Source: Ferrimonas kyonanensis DSM 18153 (GTDB taxonomy: Bacteria; Pseudomonadota; Gammaproteobacteria; Enterobacterales; Shewanellaceae). From it: a DNA stretch of 64,000 nt. The first letter of the stretch is position 1. Each line of letters opens with the position of its first letter. The notes beneath the pieces are model-generated. The model worked only from the letters and a program-made list of their open reading frames with translations, was not told the origin of the DNA and searched no databases. The position numbers and the translations under genes are program-made. Shown one piece after another: positions 24,867 through 34,191 of this stretch. The stretch spans positions 62,001 to 126,000 of the forward strand of contig NZ_AUDJ01000002.1 in the NCBI RefSeq assembly GCF_000425405.1. The letters run 5' to 3'.

Positions 24867-25709
24867 CTATCTTGCTTGGTGTTGCCGGGAATAGCGCTTG
24901 CTGGCCCAGTTGACAATTCTCTGCATGGCCCAGCCAAACAGGCCGGGAAACAACCGGGCGCCGTGGTAGCTGAGTTTGGCGCGAAACCCCGGAATGATCA
25001 GGAAGCGGCCTTTCTCTAGTCCGGACAGGGTGGCACGGGTGACGGTGTCGACCTGCAGGGTGCCGCCAAGATCCTTCAGTTGCCTGGCTACCGGGCTGAT
25101 GTAGGTGCGCTCCTGGGCCACCATCGGCGTGTCCACCTCGGGCGGGCACAGCACCGAGACGGTTATCCCCTGGGGACTCACCTCCTGGCGCAGGGCCCCG
25201 GCCATGCCCAGCAGGGCAAACTTGCTGGCGCTGTAGCCGGAGTAGCCATAGGGAGCAATGAGCCCGGCCAGGGAGCTGACAAAGCAGATCTGCCCCTGTG
25301 GCTGTTCCAGCATGGCGGGCAGCCAGGCTTTGGCCAGGCGGCGACTGCCCAGCAGGTTGGTTTGCATCAATGCCTCGAACTCGTCGTCGCTTTGCTCGAG
25401 GAAGGGGATGCTCTGAACGATGCCGGCACTGAGGATCAGCAGTTGCGGCTGCCCCTGTTGAGCGCGGATCTGTGCCACCGAATCCTGCACCGCCTTGGCA
25501 TCGTCGACGTCTACCGAGTAACCGTAGACCTCCGCCGTTGGCGCCAGCGACTGGCACTGGCTTACCGCCTGCGCCAGTCGCTCGGGATGTCTGGCCAGCA
25601 GCGCCAGTCGCCAGCCTCGGGCGGCATAGGCTTTTGCCAGGTCCAGGCCGATGCCGCTGGAGGCGCCGGAGATCAGCGCCAGCGGCGAATCTGAGTGGTT
25701 GGGTGTCAT
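24867..25709 (-). CDS. Short-chain dehydrogenase/reductase, ketosphinganine-like
   Basis: A 280-residue SDR: SGASSGIGLDLAKAYAARG, LSAGIVQSIPF in place of NNAG, catalytic Ser-Tyr-Lys in SSLAGLIAPYGYSGYSASK. The C-terminal hydrophobic/basic tail (ARLFPGLFGWAMQR) is like 3-ketosphinganine reductases and membrane-bound SDRs. Overlaps the upstream amidohydrolase by 4 bases, so translation is coupled. Confidence 0.9.
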   Translation of the reverse strand: MTPNHSDSPLALISGASSGIGLDLAKAYAARGWRLALLARHPERLAQAVSQCQSLAPTAEVYGYSVDVDDAKAVQDSVAQIRAQQGQPQLLILSAGIVQSIPFLEQSDDEFEALMQTNLLGSRRLAKAWLPAMLEQPQGQICFVSSLAGLIAPYGYSGYSASKFALLGMAGALRQEVSPQGITVSVLCPPEVDTPMVAQERTYISPVARQLKDLGGTLQVDTVTRATLSGLEKGRFLIIPGFRAKLSYHGARLFPGLFGWAMQRIVNWASKRYSRQHQAR

Positions 25710-27466
25710 GTGTCGCTTTCCTTGCGGTTGTCGGCGGCGATAAAGCGGCCATAGCCAGGTTCGGTTCCCAGCGCTGGCAGGATCCGTTCGTCGTCCACCG
25801 CCAGCTTGCCGTTGATCACCACCTGCTTAACGATGCCCGGGTTGCGATTCACCAGCCGTTTGAGGTCGAAATTGTCCATCTCTGCCCAGTGTACCGCTTC
25901 CAGGTCCTGAGCAAAGCCGGCGGGGTCCAGCACCACCACGTCGGCACGGTCGCCGCGGCGAATGGTGCCGGCGTCGACCCCCAGCCACTGGGCCTGTTCG
26001 CCGGTCAGGCGCCAGACTGCTCGCTCCATGGACATAATAGGCTGTTGCTCGTCGATGGATTCCTGCACCAGTTTGAGCATTCGCAGCGGCAGGTTGTAGA
26101 ACGACATATTGCGAATGTGGGCGCCGGCGTCGCTGAAGCTGATTAAGGCGTTGGGGTCGGCCACCAACTTCTTCAGTACCGGCTTCCTGTGGTTGGCTAC
26201 CGTGGTGTACCAGCGTAACTTCTGGCCGAACTCCACCACCAGATCCAGGAACAGATCCACCACATGGATGCCTCGGGCGCGGGCGATTTCGTCGAAATTC
26301 TTGTTCACCAGGCTGGCGTCCGGGCAGTCGATGATGATGGCATCGGACAGATCCCGCTGCCACACCCGTGGGCTGAGTTTTTCACCATAGAATTTACGAA
26401 AGTTGCGCCGATAACTTTCGTCTTTCAGCAGCTCGTTGCGGGCCAGCTCATCTTTAAGATCCAACGCCATCTCACCGGCGCCAAACTCCTCGAAGAACAC
26501 CACATCGATTCCGTCGGCGTAGACGGTAAACGGCGTCGGCAGCACCTGCCAGCGAAAGTCGCCCTTGACCGCATTGGTAAACCAGGAGGTCAGTTTGGTG
26601 AGGTTGGTGAGGTAGCGGCTGCCCTTGAGATCCATCTGGCTGATGAGGGTGGTTTTCAGCGGCTTGCGGCGCCAGCCGATGCTCTCGCGCACGTAATCGA
26701 AAATCTGCAGCGGCGTGGCGGCATTGGGGGCGCCCTGATGCACCCGATCGTAGCGGCGAACCAGCTTGTTGAGGCGGGCGATTTCCCGCCAGTGGGCGTA
26801 GGTGCTGGGCAGGCTGCGGGACCAGGCCCGGTCACCGTCGATCTTGTCCCACTTCAGGCACATGGTCGACAGGCCGAGGAAGCCGCATTCCAATGCTTCA
26901 TGCAGCAGCGCCTCCATCGCCTGCATCTCGGCTTCGCCGGGCTGGGTGTCGTGGCGAGTGGCCCGGTCCAGCCCCATGACACTGGCGCGCAGATCGCTGT
27001 GGCCGAGAAAGCTGATCAGGTTGGGCCCCAGCGGCAGAGTGTTGACGTGCTCCACCCATTGGCGCGGTGTGGACCAGCTCTTGTTGCGCTTGAGGATTGG
27101 CAGCACCTTTTCCCGGGGCACGGTTTCCACCCGGGTGAACAGATCCGAGGCATCTTCGTAATCGCTGCAGATCATGCTTAATGAGCAACTGCCCACCAGC
27201 ACCGTGGTCACGCCGTGGCGTACCGACTCCGACAAGCTGGGGCTGACCAGCAGTTCGGCATCGTAATGGGTGTGGGTGTCGATAAACCCCGGGGTGATCC
27301 ATTTGCCCTCGGCGCTGATCACCCGTTCGGCGCACTCCGGTGCCAGTGCTTGTTCACTGACGCAGGCGATCTTTCCGTCCTTGATGGCCAGATCCCGAAT
27401 CTGGGACGGGGCGCCGGTGCCGTCAAAATAGCGCCCCCGTTGAATCAAAATGTCGTACTGGGCCAT
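25706..27466 (-). CDS. N-acyl-D-amino-acid deacylase-like amidohydrolase
   Basis: A 586-residue amidohydrolase-fold protein. The metal HxH motif is in GFIDTHTHYDAELL, GSCSLSMI corresponds to the Cys ligand segment of D-aminoacylases, and SFSDAGAHIRN carries the catalytic Asp. The C-terminal beta-sandwich ends in VDPA-like GRFI repeats. The ATG at 27464-27466 follows GGAGC. Operon with an SDR; divergent from an AraC regulator. Likely hydrolyses N-acyl-D-amino acids or related hydantoin/dipeptide compounds (inference). Confidence 0.88.
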   Translation of the reverse strand: MAQYDILIQRGRYFDGTGAPSQIRDLAIKDGKIACVSEQALAPECAERVISAEGKWITPGFIDTHTHYDAELLVSPSLSESVRHGVTTVLVGSCSLSMICSDYEDASDLFTRVETVPREKVLPILKRNKSWSTPRQWVEHVNTLPLGPNLISFLGHSDLRASVMGLDRATRHDTQPGEAEMQAMEALLHEALECGFLGLSTMCLKWDKIDGDRAWSRSLPSTYAHWREIARLNKLVRRYDRVHQGAPNAATPLQIFDYVRESIGWRRKPLKTTLISQMDLKGSRYLTNLTKLTSWFTNAVKGDFRWQVLPTPFTVYADGIDVVFFEEFGAGEMALDLKDELARNELLKDESYRRNFRKFYGEKLSPRVWQRDLSDAIIIDCPDASLVNKNFDEIARARGIHVVDLFLDLVVEFGQKLRWYTTVANHRKPVLKKLVADPNALISFSDAGAHIRNMSFYNLPLRMLKLVQESIDEQQPIMSMERAVWRLTGEQAQWLGVDAGTIRRGDRADVVVLDPAGFAQDLEAVHWAEMDNFDLKRLVNRNPGIVKQVVINGKLAVDDERILPALGTEPGYGRFIAADNRKESDT

Positions 27467-27533
27467 GTCAGCGTGCTCCTTGCAATTGCCATCCAATAAT
27501 TATGCATCCTATTCGCATTAGTGTTGTCCGGCT

Positions 27534-27548
27534 TGTCATTTGGTGACA
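27534..27548. promoter_or_regulatory. Candidate operator between amidohydrolase and AraC genes
   Basis: Inverted repeat TGTCA-tttgg-TGACA, centred between the divergent genes 27466 and 27603. AraC proteins usually bind direct repeats, so the regulator involved is uncertain. Confidence 0.35.
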
Positions 27549-27602
27549 GCTGCGAAAAGATAAAGCGACCGCAACGAATCATCAGGCCAACGGAGTGCAG
27601 CC

Positions 27603-28610
27603 ATGACGCGGCAGTTTCAGATCAGAGTCAGTGCCCTGGCGGGCATCGAACGCCTGATTCAGGCTTTGGGCGGCGACAGCGACGCATTGCTGGCGACCGC
27701 CAGGCTGACTCGGGCGGCCCTTGAGGACGAGCACCGGACGATGGCCATCGACGAGTTGGCCAGCCTATTGCAGCGCTGTGCCGAGGCCCTGGACTGCCCG
27801 GATTTCGGGCTACGACTGGGAGCCGGGCAGGACTTTGCCATGCTGGGGGGGCTGGGCGCGGTGCTGCAGCACAGCACTACGCCGCAAGAAGCACTGAAGG
27901 CGGTGCGCAGCCTGATGGCGTTTCATAACCAGTCGGAGTACTGGAACCATGAATTGCAGGGGCAACTGCTGGCCATCTGTCGTTATGACAATTTTCACGC
28001 CGAGTCGGACTCGCGTCAGTACAAAGAGCTGGCGATGAGCGCCTGTTTTCATCTGTGTCAGCGACTGATGGGCCCAACATTTCGTGCCGCCCGGTTGGAT
28101 TTCAGTCACGCGCCGCAGCAGCCTCTGGAACACTATCGCAAGCATTTTCAGACCGAGGTGATGTTCAATCAGCCCCAGGACGTACTGTGGCTACCGGCGA
28201 CGCTGCTGACCCAGCGGCTGCATCGGGGCGATGCCATTGCCAAGGCGACGGCGGAGCAGCGGTTACAGCGGCAGTTGCAGCGACAGGGGCAGGACCGGGT
28301 ACGACAGGTCAGCGGGCTGATTCAGCAGACATTGGGGGCAGGGCAGGCCAACATCGACCACATCGCCGCGTTATTGGGGCTGCATCGACGCACCTTGCAG
28401 CGGCAACTGGCGGCCGAGCAGCAGGATTTTTCCCGCCTGCTGCAGCAGATTCGCATGCAGTCGGCCTGTTGGCAGCTGCGCTACAGTGCCATGGACATCA
28501 CCCTGTTGGCGGAGATTCTCGGTTACCGGGATCTGAGCAATTTTTCCCGCGCGTTTCGCAAATCTCAGGGACTGTCACCGCAACAGTGGCGACGGCAGCA
28601 TCGAGAGTAA
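27603..28610 (+). CDS. AraC-family regulator, OruR/ArgR type
   Basis: A 335-residue regulator with an N-terminal ligand domain typical of the arabinose-binding-like Pfam group (GLGAVLQHSTTPQEALKAVR at about 80-100) and a C-terminal double helix-turn-helix (about 240-335; IAALLGLHRRTLQRQL and LAEILGYRDLSNFSRAFRK). Divergent from the amidohydrolase/SDR operon, its likely target. Confidence 0.92.
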   Translation: MTRQFQIRVSALAGIERLIQALGGDSDALLATARLTRAALEDEHRTMAIDELASLLQRCAEALDCPDFGLRLGAGQDFAMLGGLGAVLQHSTTPQEALKAVRSLMAFHNQSEYWNHELQGQLLAICRYDNFHAESDSRQYKELAMSACFHLCQRLMGPTFRAARLDFSHAPQQPLEHYRKHFQTEVMFNQPQDVLWLPATLLTQRLHRGDAIAKATAEQRLQRQLQRQGQDRVRQVSGLIQQTLGAGQANIDHIAALLGLHRRTLQRQLAAEQQDFSRLLQQIRMQSACWQLRYSAMDITLLAEILGYRDLSNFSRAFRKSQGLSPQQWRRQHRE

Positions 28611-28769
28611 CGGCGAACGCTTCTTCCATTGGGTCGGCAACAATTCGTGCCGGGCTTCACACTCCGTCCTTTGCCTCAAAATCACTGCCAGATCCCTTAG
28701 TAGTGGCAGTTTGCAGCTCCTTTACTCTCGAGGTTGTTCCAATGACCGAAAATTAAAACGAGAGAAGCG

Positions 28770-30650
28770 ATGATGAAAATACACTCCCTGTCTGCGTTAC
28801 TGCTGGCGGCATTGCTGGCTGGTTGTGGCAGCGATGATGACGGCGCCACTGCGCCAGCGCCGGAGCCGACGCCACCGAAATCCCCCTACCTGACCCTGGA
28901 CATTCAGCCGCAGGCAAAATTTGAAGGCCAGTTTGTGGTCTACCTGGGGCGTTACGCCGATCCGCTTAAAGACTGGTTACAGAGCGACCAGGCCCGCGAC
29001 CTTAGCGGCGATGGCCGCATCGATGAACGGGATGCCCACCTGGATGGCGTCTACAACCCGCCGCAGACGGCCATCGTGGTGGATGCCAAGGAGATGGACA
29101 GGGTACTGCGCACCAACCCCGATGGCCTCGGCGCCGGCAGTGCCCGCCCCGACATCTTTGTTGACGGCAATTACTCCAGCTTCGATGCCCTGCGTTACCT
29201 GGCCTACACCCGCCAGGACCTGAAACTGGAGCAGGTACAGCCACCGGCGCTGACCGGCCGTGACACCTTTGAGTTTGTGCTGTCCTGGGACCGCAATGGC
29301 GATGGCGTGTTCGATGAGCAGGACAACGACGTTTACGCCAATTTCATGGGCCACGACTGGCACACGCGAGTGAAATACGATGGCGGTGAGCTGATCAAGC
29401 TGAACGGCACCCTCGACGGGCTGGGCCCACAGGGGGAGGCCCACTACGAACGACTGGACCAGATCTGGGTGCAGCCGGGCATGACCCTTCGCTTTCAACC
29501 GTTTTCGCCGGAGATGACCGAGCGTCGTCGCTGGGTTCAGGATCGGGAAATGGCGCGGCTGGCACAAAACGGCGGCAAGGTGGTGCTGCCGCAGCTGAAC
29601 ATCATGAAACCGGGCGAGCCCCAGCCGATGGTGATTGCCAACCTGGAGGTAACGGCACACAACATGAGGCCGGATATCTTCCAGCCCGGGGTGATCACCA
29701 AGATGGACATCTTCCTGTCTGCCGCCGATGCCGGCCTGGATGTGGCCTTTAACTACTGGCCGTCGCTGTCTACCGGCGCCAAGGTGGAGCACTTTGCCCT
29801 GTTCCGGGTAGACGGCATCGCCTCAGAGGTGGGCCGAGGTTGGGCCACGGTGTACGGCGACATGGCGGTGCACGGCGATTTCTCCCGAGCCTCGGTGTGC
29901 GATTTCGCCTCGCCGGCCACCGGCGGTATGGATCTGGTGGTGGATCCGGAGCATTGCCGCCTGGACTGGAACTCGAACTTCGGTGGCAACGTGATGCACA
30001 TGATGGCCGACACCTGGGTGATGAACCAGCCGGTGCAGTTCACCATGATTCTGGTGAAAGACCACTACAAGCTGTGGGGCATGGAGGAGTACAGCGGCAA
30101 GGCGCGGGTCGAGCGCGATTTCAGCGAAGCGGAGGATGGCTCCGACATCATGACCCTGCAGGCGTTTGATCTGCCCGAGTCCGGCAGCGGCCCGCTGTTG
30201 ACCGAAACTCACTTTGGCTGGGGCATTGCCGACTGCACCGAGTGTCACAATGAGCAGAAACAGCCACTGGGCCACGGTGGCCACAGCTGGCCGGTGAACA
30301 GCGCCGACGGTTTTGATGCCACCCAGCCGTACTACTGCGCCACGTGCCACGGCAATAATGGCGCGCCCAAGGGCCATGGCGAGACCGCCCGCTGCTTCTG
30401 GTGCCACGCCGGAGACAGCACCACGCCAAGCCACCATGGTGAGGCGTCCACCCGTCGCCTGTACCAGGGCGACGCCATCAAGAGTAACGACAAAATCTAC
30501 AACGACCCCAATGAGCTGAATGCACTGCCACGGGACAGCGATGGCAACTATCAGCCCTATGAGCAGGTGTGGAGCTCGGTGAACTCCGACTGGGACATGA
30601 GCCGGGTGTTCCCCGACCCGTACTCCTGCATGACCTGCCACCCCAACTGA
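28770..30650 (+). CDS. Tetrahaem c-type cytochrome lipoprotein with EF-hand-like loops
   Basis: A 626-residue lipoprotein: signal and lipobox LLAGC (Cys near residue 19). Residues about 75-90 (DLSGDGRIDERD) and 175-190 (DRNGDGVFDEQD) are Dx[DN]xDG-type calcium loops. The middle is beta-rich. The C-terminal 150 residues hold four haem sites, CTECH, CATCH, CFWCH and CMTCH, with many distal His (HGGHSW, SHHGEAS). Resembles decahaem-type surface cytochromes in layout but with fewer haems. Possibly an outer-membrane electron-transfer protein. No partner MtrAB genes are seen nearby. Confidence 0.85.
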   Translation: MMKIHSLSALLLAALLAGCGSDDDGATAPAPEPTPPKSPYLTLDIQPQAKFEGQFVVYLGRYADPLKDWLQSDQARDLSGDGRIDERDAHLDGVYNPPQTAIVVDAKEMDRVLRTNPDGLGAGSARPDIFVDGNYSSFDALRYLAYTRQDLKLEQVQPPALTGRDTFEFVLSWDRNGDGVFDEQDNDVYANFMGHDWHTRVKYDGGELIKLNGTLDGLGPQGEAHYERLDQIWVQPGMTLRFQPFSPEMTERRRWVQDREMARLAQNGGKVVLPQLNIMKPGEPQPMVIANLEVTAHNMRPDIFQPGVITKMDIFLSAADAGLDVAFNYWPSLSTGAKVEHFALFRVDGIASEVGRGWATVYGDMAVHGDFSRASVCDFASPATGGMDLVVDPEHCRLDWNSNFGGNVMHMMADTWVMNQPVQFTMILVKDHYKLWGMEEYSGKARVERDFSEAEDGSDIMTLQAFDLPESGSGPLLTETHFGWGIADCTECHNEQKQPLGHGGHSWPVNSADGFDATQPYYCATCHGNNGAPKGHGETARCFWCHAGDSTTPSHHGEASTRRLYQGDAIKSNDKIYNDPNELNALPRDSDGNYQPYEQVWSSVNSDWDMSRVFPDPYSCMTCHPN

Positions 30651-30656
30651 TTGCTC

Positions 30657-30680
30657 TCCCCGCCACCTCGGTGGTGGGGA
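30657..30680. terminator. GC-rich hairpin after the tetrahaem gene
   Basis: Stem TCCCC-g-CCACC with GGTGG-t-GGGGA, loop TC. It begins 6 bases after the stop codon. The downstream T-tract is missing, so function as a terminator is uncertain. Confidence 0.4.
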
Positions 30681-30766
30681 AACTGGCAGATCTTATAGTC
30701 ATTGTTTGGGGCAGCTTGGTTATACTTGCCCCTAACCGTTTTAACCGCTGCGTTTGTCACCGATTC

Positions 30767-31528
30767 ATGAGTACCGTCCTGATCCAAAAATGCCCCATCG
30801 ACGGGGATCACCTGCAGCGAGCCAGCGCCTATCTGGCCCAATTTGGTATTACTCATTTCTTTTACGGCATCACCACCAAGGTGATGATTCCGTCGTTGCA
30901 CCAGTTTAAGAAGCTGCGCCGGCGGCTGCCTCAGGAGATGATTCAGGCCAAGTGCGGCGTCTATTCCAGCGACGCCATTCTGACGTTTCGCCACCACTAC
31001 CTGCAGCACTTTGCCGCCACCGACGAGGCCTACTTCAACAAGCACCCGTTGGGGCTGAGTGTGTGGCAGGACCCGGATCTCAGCGGCGCCAAAGGCGAGC
31101 AGTTTGCCCGCCTGCTGGAGGACTATCAGATTCGCAGCCGCGGCGTCTGGCACCTGCCGATTCGACAGCACCCGGACTGGCTGGCGGCGTTTGTGTTCTT
31201 CTCCGATCTGGACCGGGCCACGTTGCTGGCCAACCTGAGTGCCAACGAGGCCGACATCGGCCATCACCTGGCGCTGTATGCGGCGCTGTTTAACGAGCAG
31301 TGCATCGCCAGACTCAACCCCATCGCCAATTTCAGTTGCCTGTCGGAACGGGCCTTGGCGATTCTGCGGTTAACGGCGGAGGGCAACTCCAGCGAGGAGG
31401 TGGCCGAGCAGCTGTCGCTGACCGAGAGCGGCGTCAATTACCACCTGGACCGCATCAAAGAGCTGCTGAACGCCCGCAACCGGGCCCAGCTGATCAGCAT
31501 GGCCCACACCATGGGGTTATTGGATTAG
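30767..31528 (+). CDS. LuxR-family transcriptional regulator
   Basis: A 253-residue protein with an N-terminal domain of autoinducer-binding-like size (residues 1-175) and a C-terminal LuxR helix-turn-helix (CLSERALAILRLTAEGNSSEEVA, LSLTESGVNYHLDRIKELL). The ATG at 30767 follows a better start context than the long upstream frame. No LuxI synthase is seen, so it would be an orphan regulator. I could not confirm the six conserved acyl-homoserine-lactone residues. Confidence 0.88.
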   Translation: MSTVLIQKCPIDGDHLQRASAYLAQFGITHFFYGITTKVMIPSLHQFKKLRRRLPQEMIQAKCGVYSSDAILTFRHHYLQHFAATDEAYFNKHPLGLSVWQDPDLSGAKGEQFARLLEDYQIRSRGVWHLPIRQHPDWLAAFVFFSDLDRATLLANLSANEADIGHHLALYAALFNEQCIARLNPIANFSCLSERALAILRLTAEGNSSEEVAEQLSLTESGVNYHLDRIKELLNARNRAQLISMAHTMGLLD

Positions 31529-31634
31529 CCGTTTGGAAAGACCGCCGAAACACCGGCCAATAACTGCAAGAAGTGATTGATGTACGGCCATTCTGTAGCT
31601 AACTTGAACAGGAATCCATCAGCGGGAGCCAAAA

Positions 31635-32000
31635 ATGGCAAACATGGGCCGAGTAAGCGCCTTTATTACCCTTCTCTTGGTGCTGGGCGGCTGTACCTCT
31701 GGCCTGCACGGCACCTTTGTTAGCCACAGCCATGGCGCAACCGCCGGGGCGGTATTACTGGGGCCGGTAGAGGGAGAGAGCTGCCAGACCCAGGCGCTGT
31801 ATTTCATTCCCATGGATGAGCCACCCTCGACTCAGCAGGCCATCGAAGCTGCCAAGGCGCAGATAGATCACACCGAGTACCTGGCCGATCTGGCCATCGA
31901 TGATGAAACCCTGTGGCACATCGGTTATGCCCGTCAGTGCATCGTGGTGCGGGCTTTTGCCTACGGCCGCCCGCCAGCCCCGAACGTCGAGACCCAGTAG
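31635..32000 (+). CDS. TRL-like lipoprotein
   Basis: A 121-residue lipoprotein with lipobox VLGGC (Cys near residue 20). The segment SHGATAGAVLLGPVEGESCQTQALYF matches the short TRL-like (tRNA-associated locus) family found in many Gammaproteobacteria. Function unknown. Three bases upstream of the acetyltransferase gene. Confidence 0.8.
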   Translation: MANMGRVSAFITLLLVLGGCTSGLHGTFVSHSHGATAGAVLLGPVEGESCQTQALYFIPMDEPPSTQQAIEAAKAQIDHTEYLADLAIDDETLWHIGYARQCIVVRAFAYGRPPAPNVETQ

Positions 32001-32002
32001 CA

Positions 32003-32455
32003 ATGAAAACCAAACGCGCCGCCATGGAACTGCGAGTGTTTGATGAGTCGCAGCCACAGTTAGTTGACACCCTCAGGGCGCGCATTCGTGATTTTAATCG
32101 TCAGCACTGGCCCGAAGTGACCCGCAAGCCGCTGGCGGTGGCAGTGCACAGCGACGACGGCGAGCTGCTCGGCGGTGCCAGTGGCAGCAGTTTTGGTCAC
32201 TGGCTGCAGCTGGACTGGCTGTGGGTCGACCCGGCCATGCAGGGGCAGGGGCTAGGGCAGCAGTTACTGGTGGAGTTTGAACGCCAGGGGCACCAACGGG
32301 GTTGCCGCTGGTGCCTGCTGGATACGCTGGAGTTTCAGGCCAAGCCCTTCTACCAAAAACGAGGCTACCAAGAGGTGTGGCAGCAACAGGCCTACCCACT
32401 GACCGGCCAGCGCAGTTATCTGGTTAAGACCCTGGTTGATGATGCCGTGGCCTAG
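32003..32455 (+). CDS. GNAT-family N-acetyltransferase
   Basis: A 150-residue protein with a single GNAT domain: acetyl-CoA site VDPAMQGQGLGQQLLVEFE (Q/RxxGxG/A) and LDTLEFQAKPFYQKRGY. The ATG at 32003 is close to the lipoprotein stop; an internal ATG at 32024 is an alternative. Substrate unknown. Confidence 0.88.
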   Translation: MKTKRAAMELRVFDESQPQLVDTLRARIRDFNRQHWPEVTRKPLAVAVHSDDGELLGGASGSSFGHWLQLDWLWVDPAMQGQGLGQQLLVEFERQGHQRGCRWCLLDTLEFQAKPFYQKRGYQEVWQQQAYPLTGQRSYLVKTLVDDAVA

Positions 32456-32514
32456 TATGGCCGCACCACCGCGGTGATTGCTCTATTACTCCATGGGGCG
32501 CATTACCCACCGGG

Positions 32515-33633
32515 TTACATCGCCGCCCGCTCAATCCGCACGGTTTTGGTGATGCCCTTACGGTCTACGACTTCCAGAAATACCGGGCTGCCAGAAGGGC
32601 CGCGAATGGCGTTGATTGCCTGGTCCATGGACCACTGGCTGACGCTGTGCAGCTGATCCGGCTGTTGGCCGATGGCGATGATCTTATCGCCGCTTGTCAG
32701 TTGTTGGCTTTTGTCGGCCGGGCCGCCATCGAGAATGACCTTAACCACCAGGTAGTCGGCGGGCTTGTCGATGGAGATGCCAATGCCGCTGTATCTCTCA
32801 TGGCCTTCGGGCAGCACGAAGGTGATGAACGCCGGTGGGTAGTGGAGATCGCTCAATCCGCTTTCGGCTGCAAACGAGCCGTTAGCCACCACCTTGCTGA
32901 CGTTCCACTGGGTCAGATCCTGATCGAAAGCGCTGGCCCGAAAAAACATCCCCGACATGTCGTCAATCTTGGCAGTGTCCCACTGGTCCAGCGGTTGGTT
33001 GAATGCACTGGCATCGCGGAACATCCACTTCATTACGCTGACATTGCGGGTGTCCCACTGATTCAGTGGCTGATTAAAGGCCCAGGCGCTTTTAAACATG
33101 GCCCCCAGATCGGTGACGTTGCTGATGTCCCAGCCGGCTAAGGGTTGGTTGAAGGAGTAGGCGGCCCAAAACATCGAGCGCATCGAGCTGACGTTAGACA
33201 CATCCCAACTATTCAGTGGCTGGTTAAAGGCCTTGGCACTGTAGAAGGTGCCGCGCATTAACCGCACCTTGGCGGTGTCCCAGTGGTCGATCGGCTGGTT
33301 GAACGCCGCAGCGTGTTGAAACAGCAGCGACATGTCGGTGACGTTGCTGGTATCCCAGTCGCCGATGGGCTGATTGAACTCGGTCATCATGTAGAACAGC
33401 CGCGAGAGGTCGGTAACATGGGAGGTGCAATAGCGGATCTCTCCTGAGGCTAGCGCCGCCAGGTTGTCCTGATCGCGGATGCTGTCATTGTCCACCACCA
33501 GGTAGCGATGACCCTCATGGACAAAGGTGCTGTTAATGCCTTGGTCGTGACAGACAACCGTGGTTGATGGCGTGTTCAGATTGGCGCAGCCGCCGAGCAG
33601 GCCAATAAGCAGGAGTGTGGGTAAGTATCGCAT
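32515..33633 (-). CDS. Lipoprotein with seven DUF285 repeats and a PDZ domain
   Basis: A 372-residue lipoprotein, lipobox LLGGC. From about residue 80 seven consecutive 25-residue repeats of the form FNQPLxxWDTSNVTDMSxMFxxA (DUF285/BspA-like) follow, each starting FNQP or FDQD. The C-terminus (about 285-372) is a PDZ domain (GIGISIDKPADYLVVKVILDGGPADKSQQ, GDKIIAIGQQ). Repeats of this kind are common in surface proteins of Mycoplasma, bacteroidetes and marine gammas. PDZ-bearing members are unusual. The gene precedes the cassette island by 550 bases, on the opposite strand. Confidence 0.85.
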   Translation of the reverse strand: MRYLPTLLLIGLLGGCANLNTPSTTVVCHDQGINSTFVHEGHRYLVVDNDSIRDQDNLAALASGEIRYCTSHVTDLSRLFYMMTEFNQPIGDWDTSNVTDMSLLFQHAAAFNQPIDHWDTAKVRLMRGTFYSAKAFNQPLNSWDVSNVSSMRSMFWAAYSFNQPLAGWDISNVTDLGAMFKSAWAFNQPLNQWDTRNVSVMKWMFRDASAFNQPLDQWDTAKIDDMSGMFFRASAFDQDLTQWNVSKVVANGSFAAESGLSDLHYPPAFITFVLPEGHERYSGIGISIDKPADYLVVKVILDGGPADKSQQLTSGDKIIAIGQQPDQLHSVSQWSMDQAINAIRGPSGSPVFLEVVDRKGITKTVRIERAAM

Positions 33634-34166
33634 GGAATGCCTTGTGCCGAAGAAACGCGAACTAGCGGATAGATATAAGGTATTGTTACTTATTTTTCTG
33701 AGGGTTACATCACTGAATTGGTGGTCATTGCCCCTATAGTAAACAACAGGCGGCTCAGTGGGGCTGGTTCTGAAATTGGTTGCTGAGCCCTACGTCATCA
33801 GCTGGATAGGTATAGACAGGCTGCAAGGCATAGGGGGCTTGGTAATGGCGGCTTTGGCGCCAGGAGCACTCGTTGGCTCCATACCCAAAACGTCAGTAAC
33901 TACGAATGCGCACTTTCACCGGTAAAAATTCTCACTTTTACCTACAGCCACCTGGTATCCATATGATTAGGGAAGAAAAATTCCTAGCTAACTGTGTTTA
34001 TGTAGACCCCACTATGTATTCATGCGCACTTTCCACACCAATTGCCAGTTGAAAATTTCGGCAACTCTTCTCTAACCTATTGTTTGTATGTGAGAAAATA
34101 GAGTAGAGTAAACCAATTGCTGAGGTGTTGATTTCGGGCTTAGTGCGAATTCGCACTAATACACTG
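33634..34166. other. Intergenic, AT-rich left flank of the cassette block
   Basis: No convincing gene. Two 12-base direct copies, ATGCGCACTTTC at 33905 and 34022, are present. AGCTAACTGTGT (33986-33997) is nearly complementary to ACACTGTTAGCT (34161-34172), and a perfect 20-base palindrome lies at 34140-34159. Together these could be a degenerate attC or attI-like junction. The nucleotide composition drops noticeably relative to the genes on the left. Confidence 0.5.
34140..34159. repeat. 20-base perfect palindrome
   Basis: TTAGTGCGAATTCGCACTAA, directly before the first cassette junction (GTTAGCT at 34166). It could fold as an extended hairpin or bind a dimeric protein. Confidence 0.75.
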
Positions 34167-34191
34167 TTAGCTGTACAAGACGTAGCATCGA

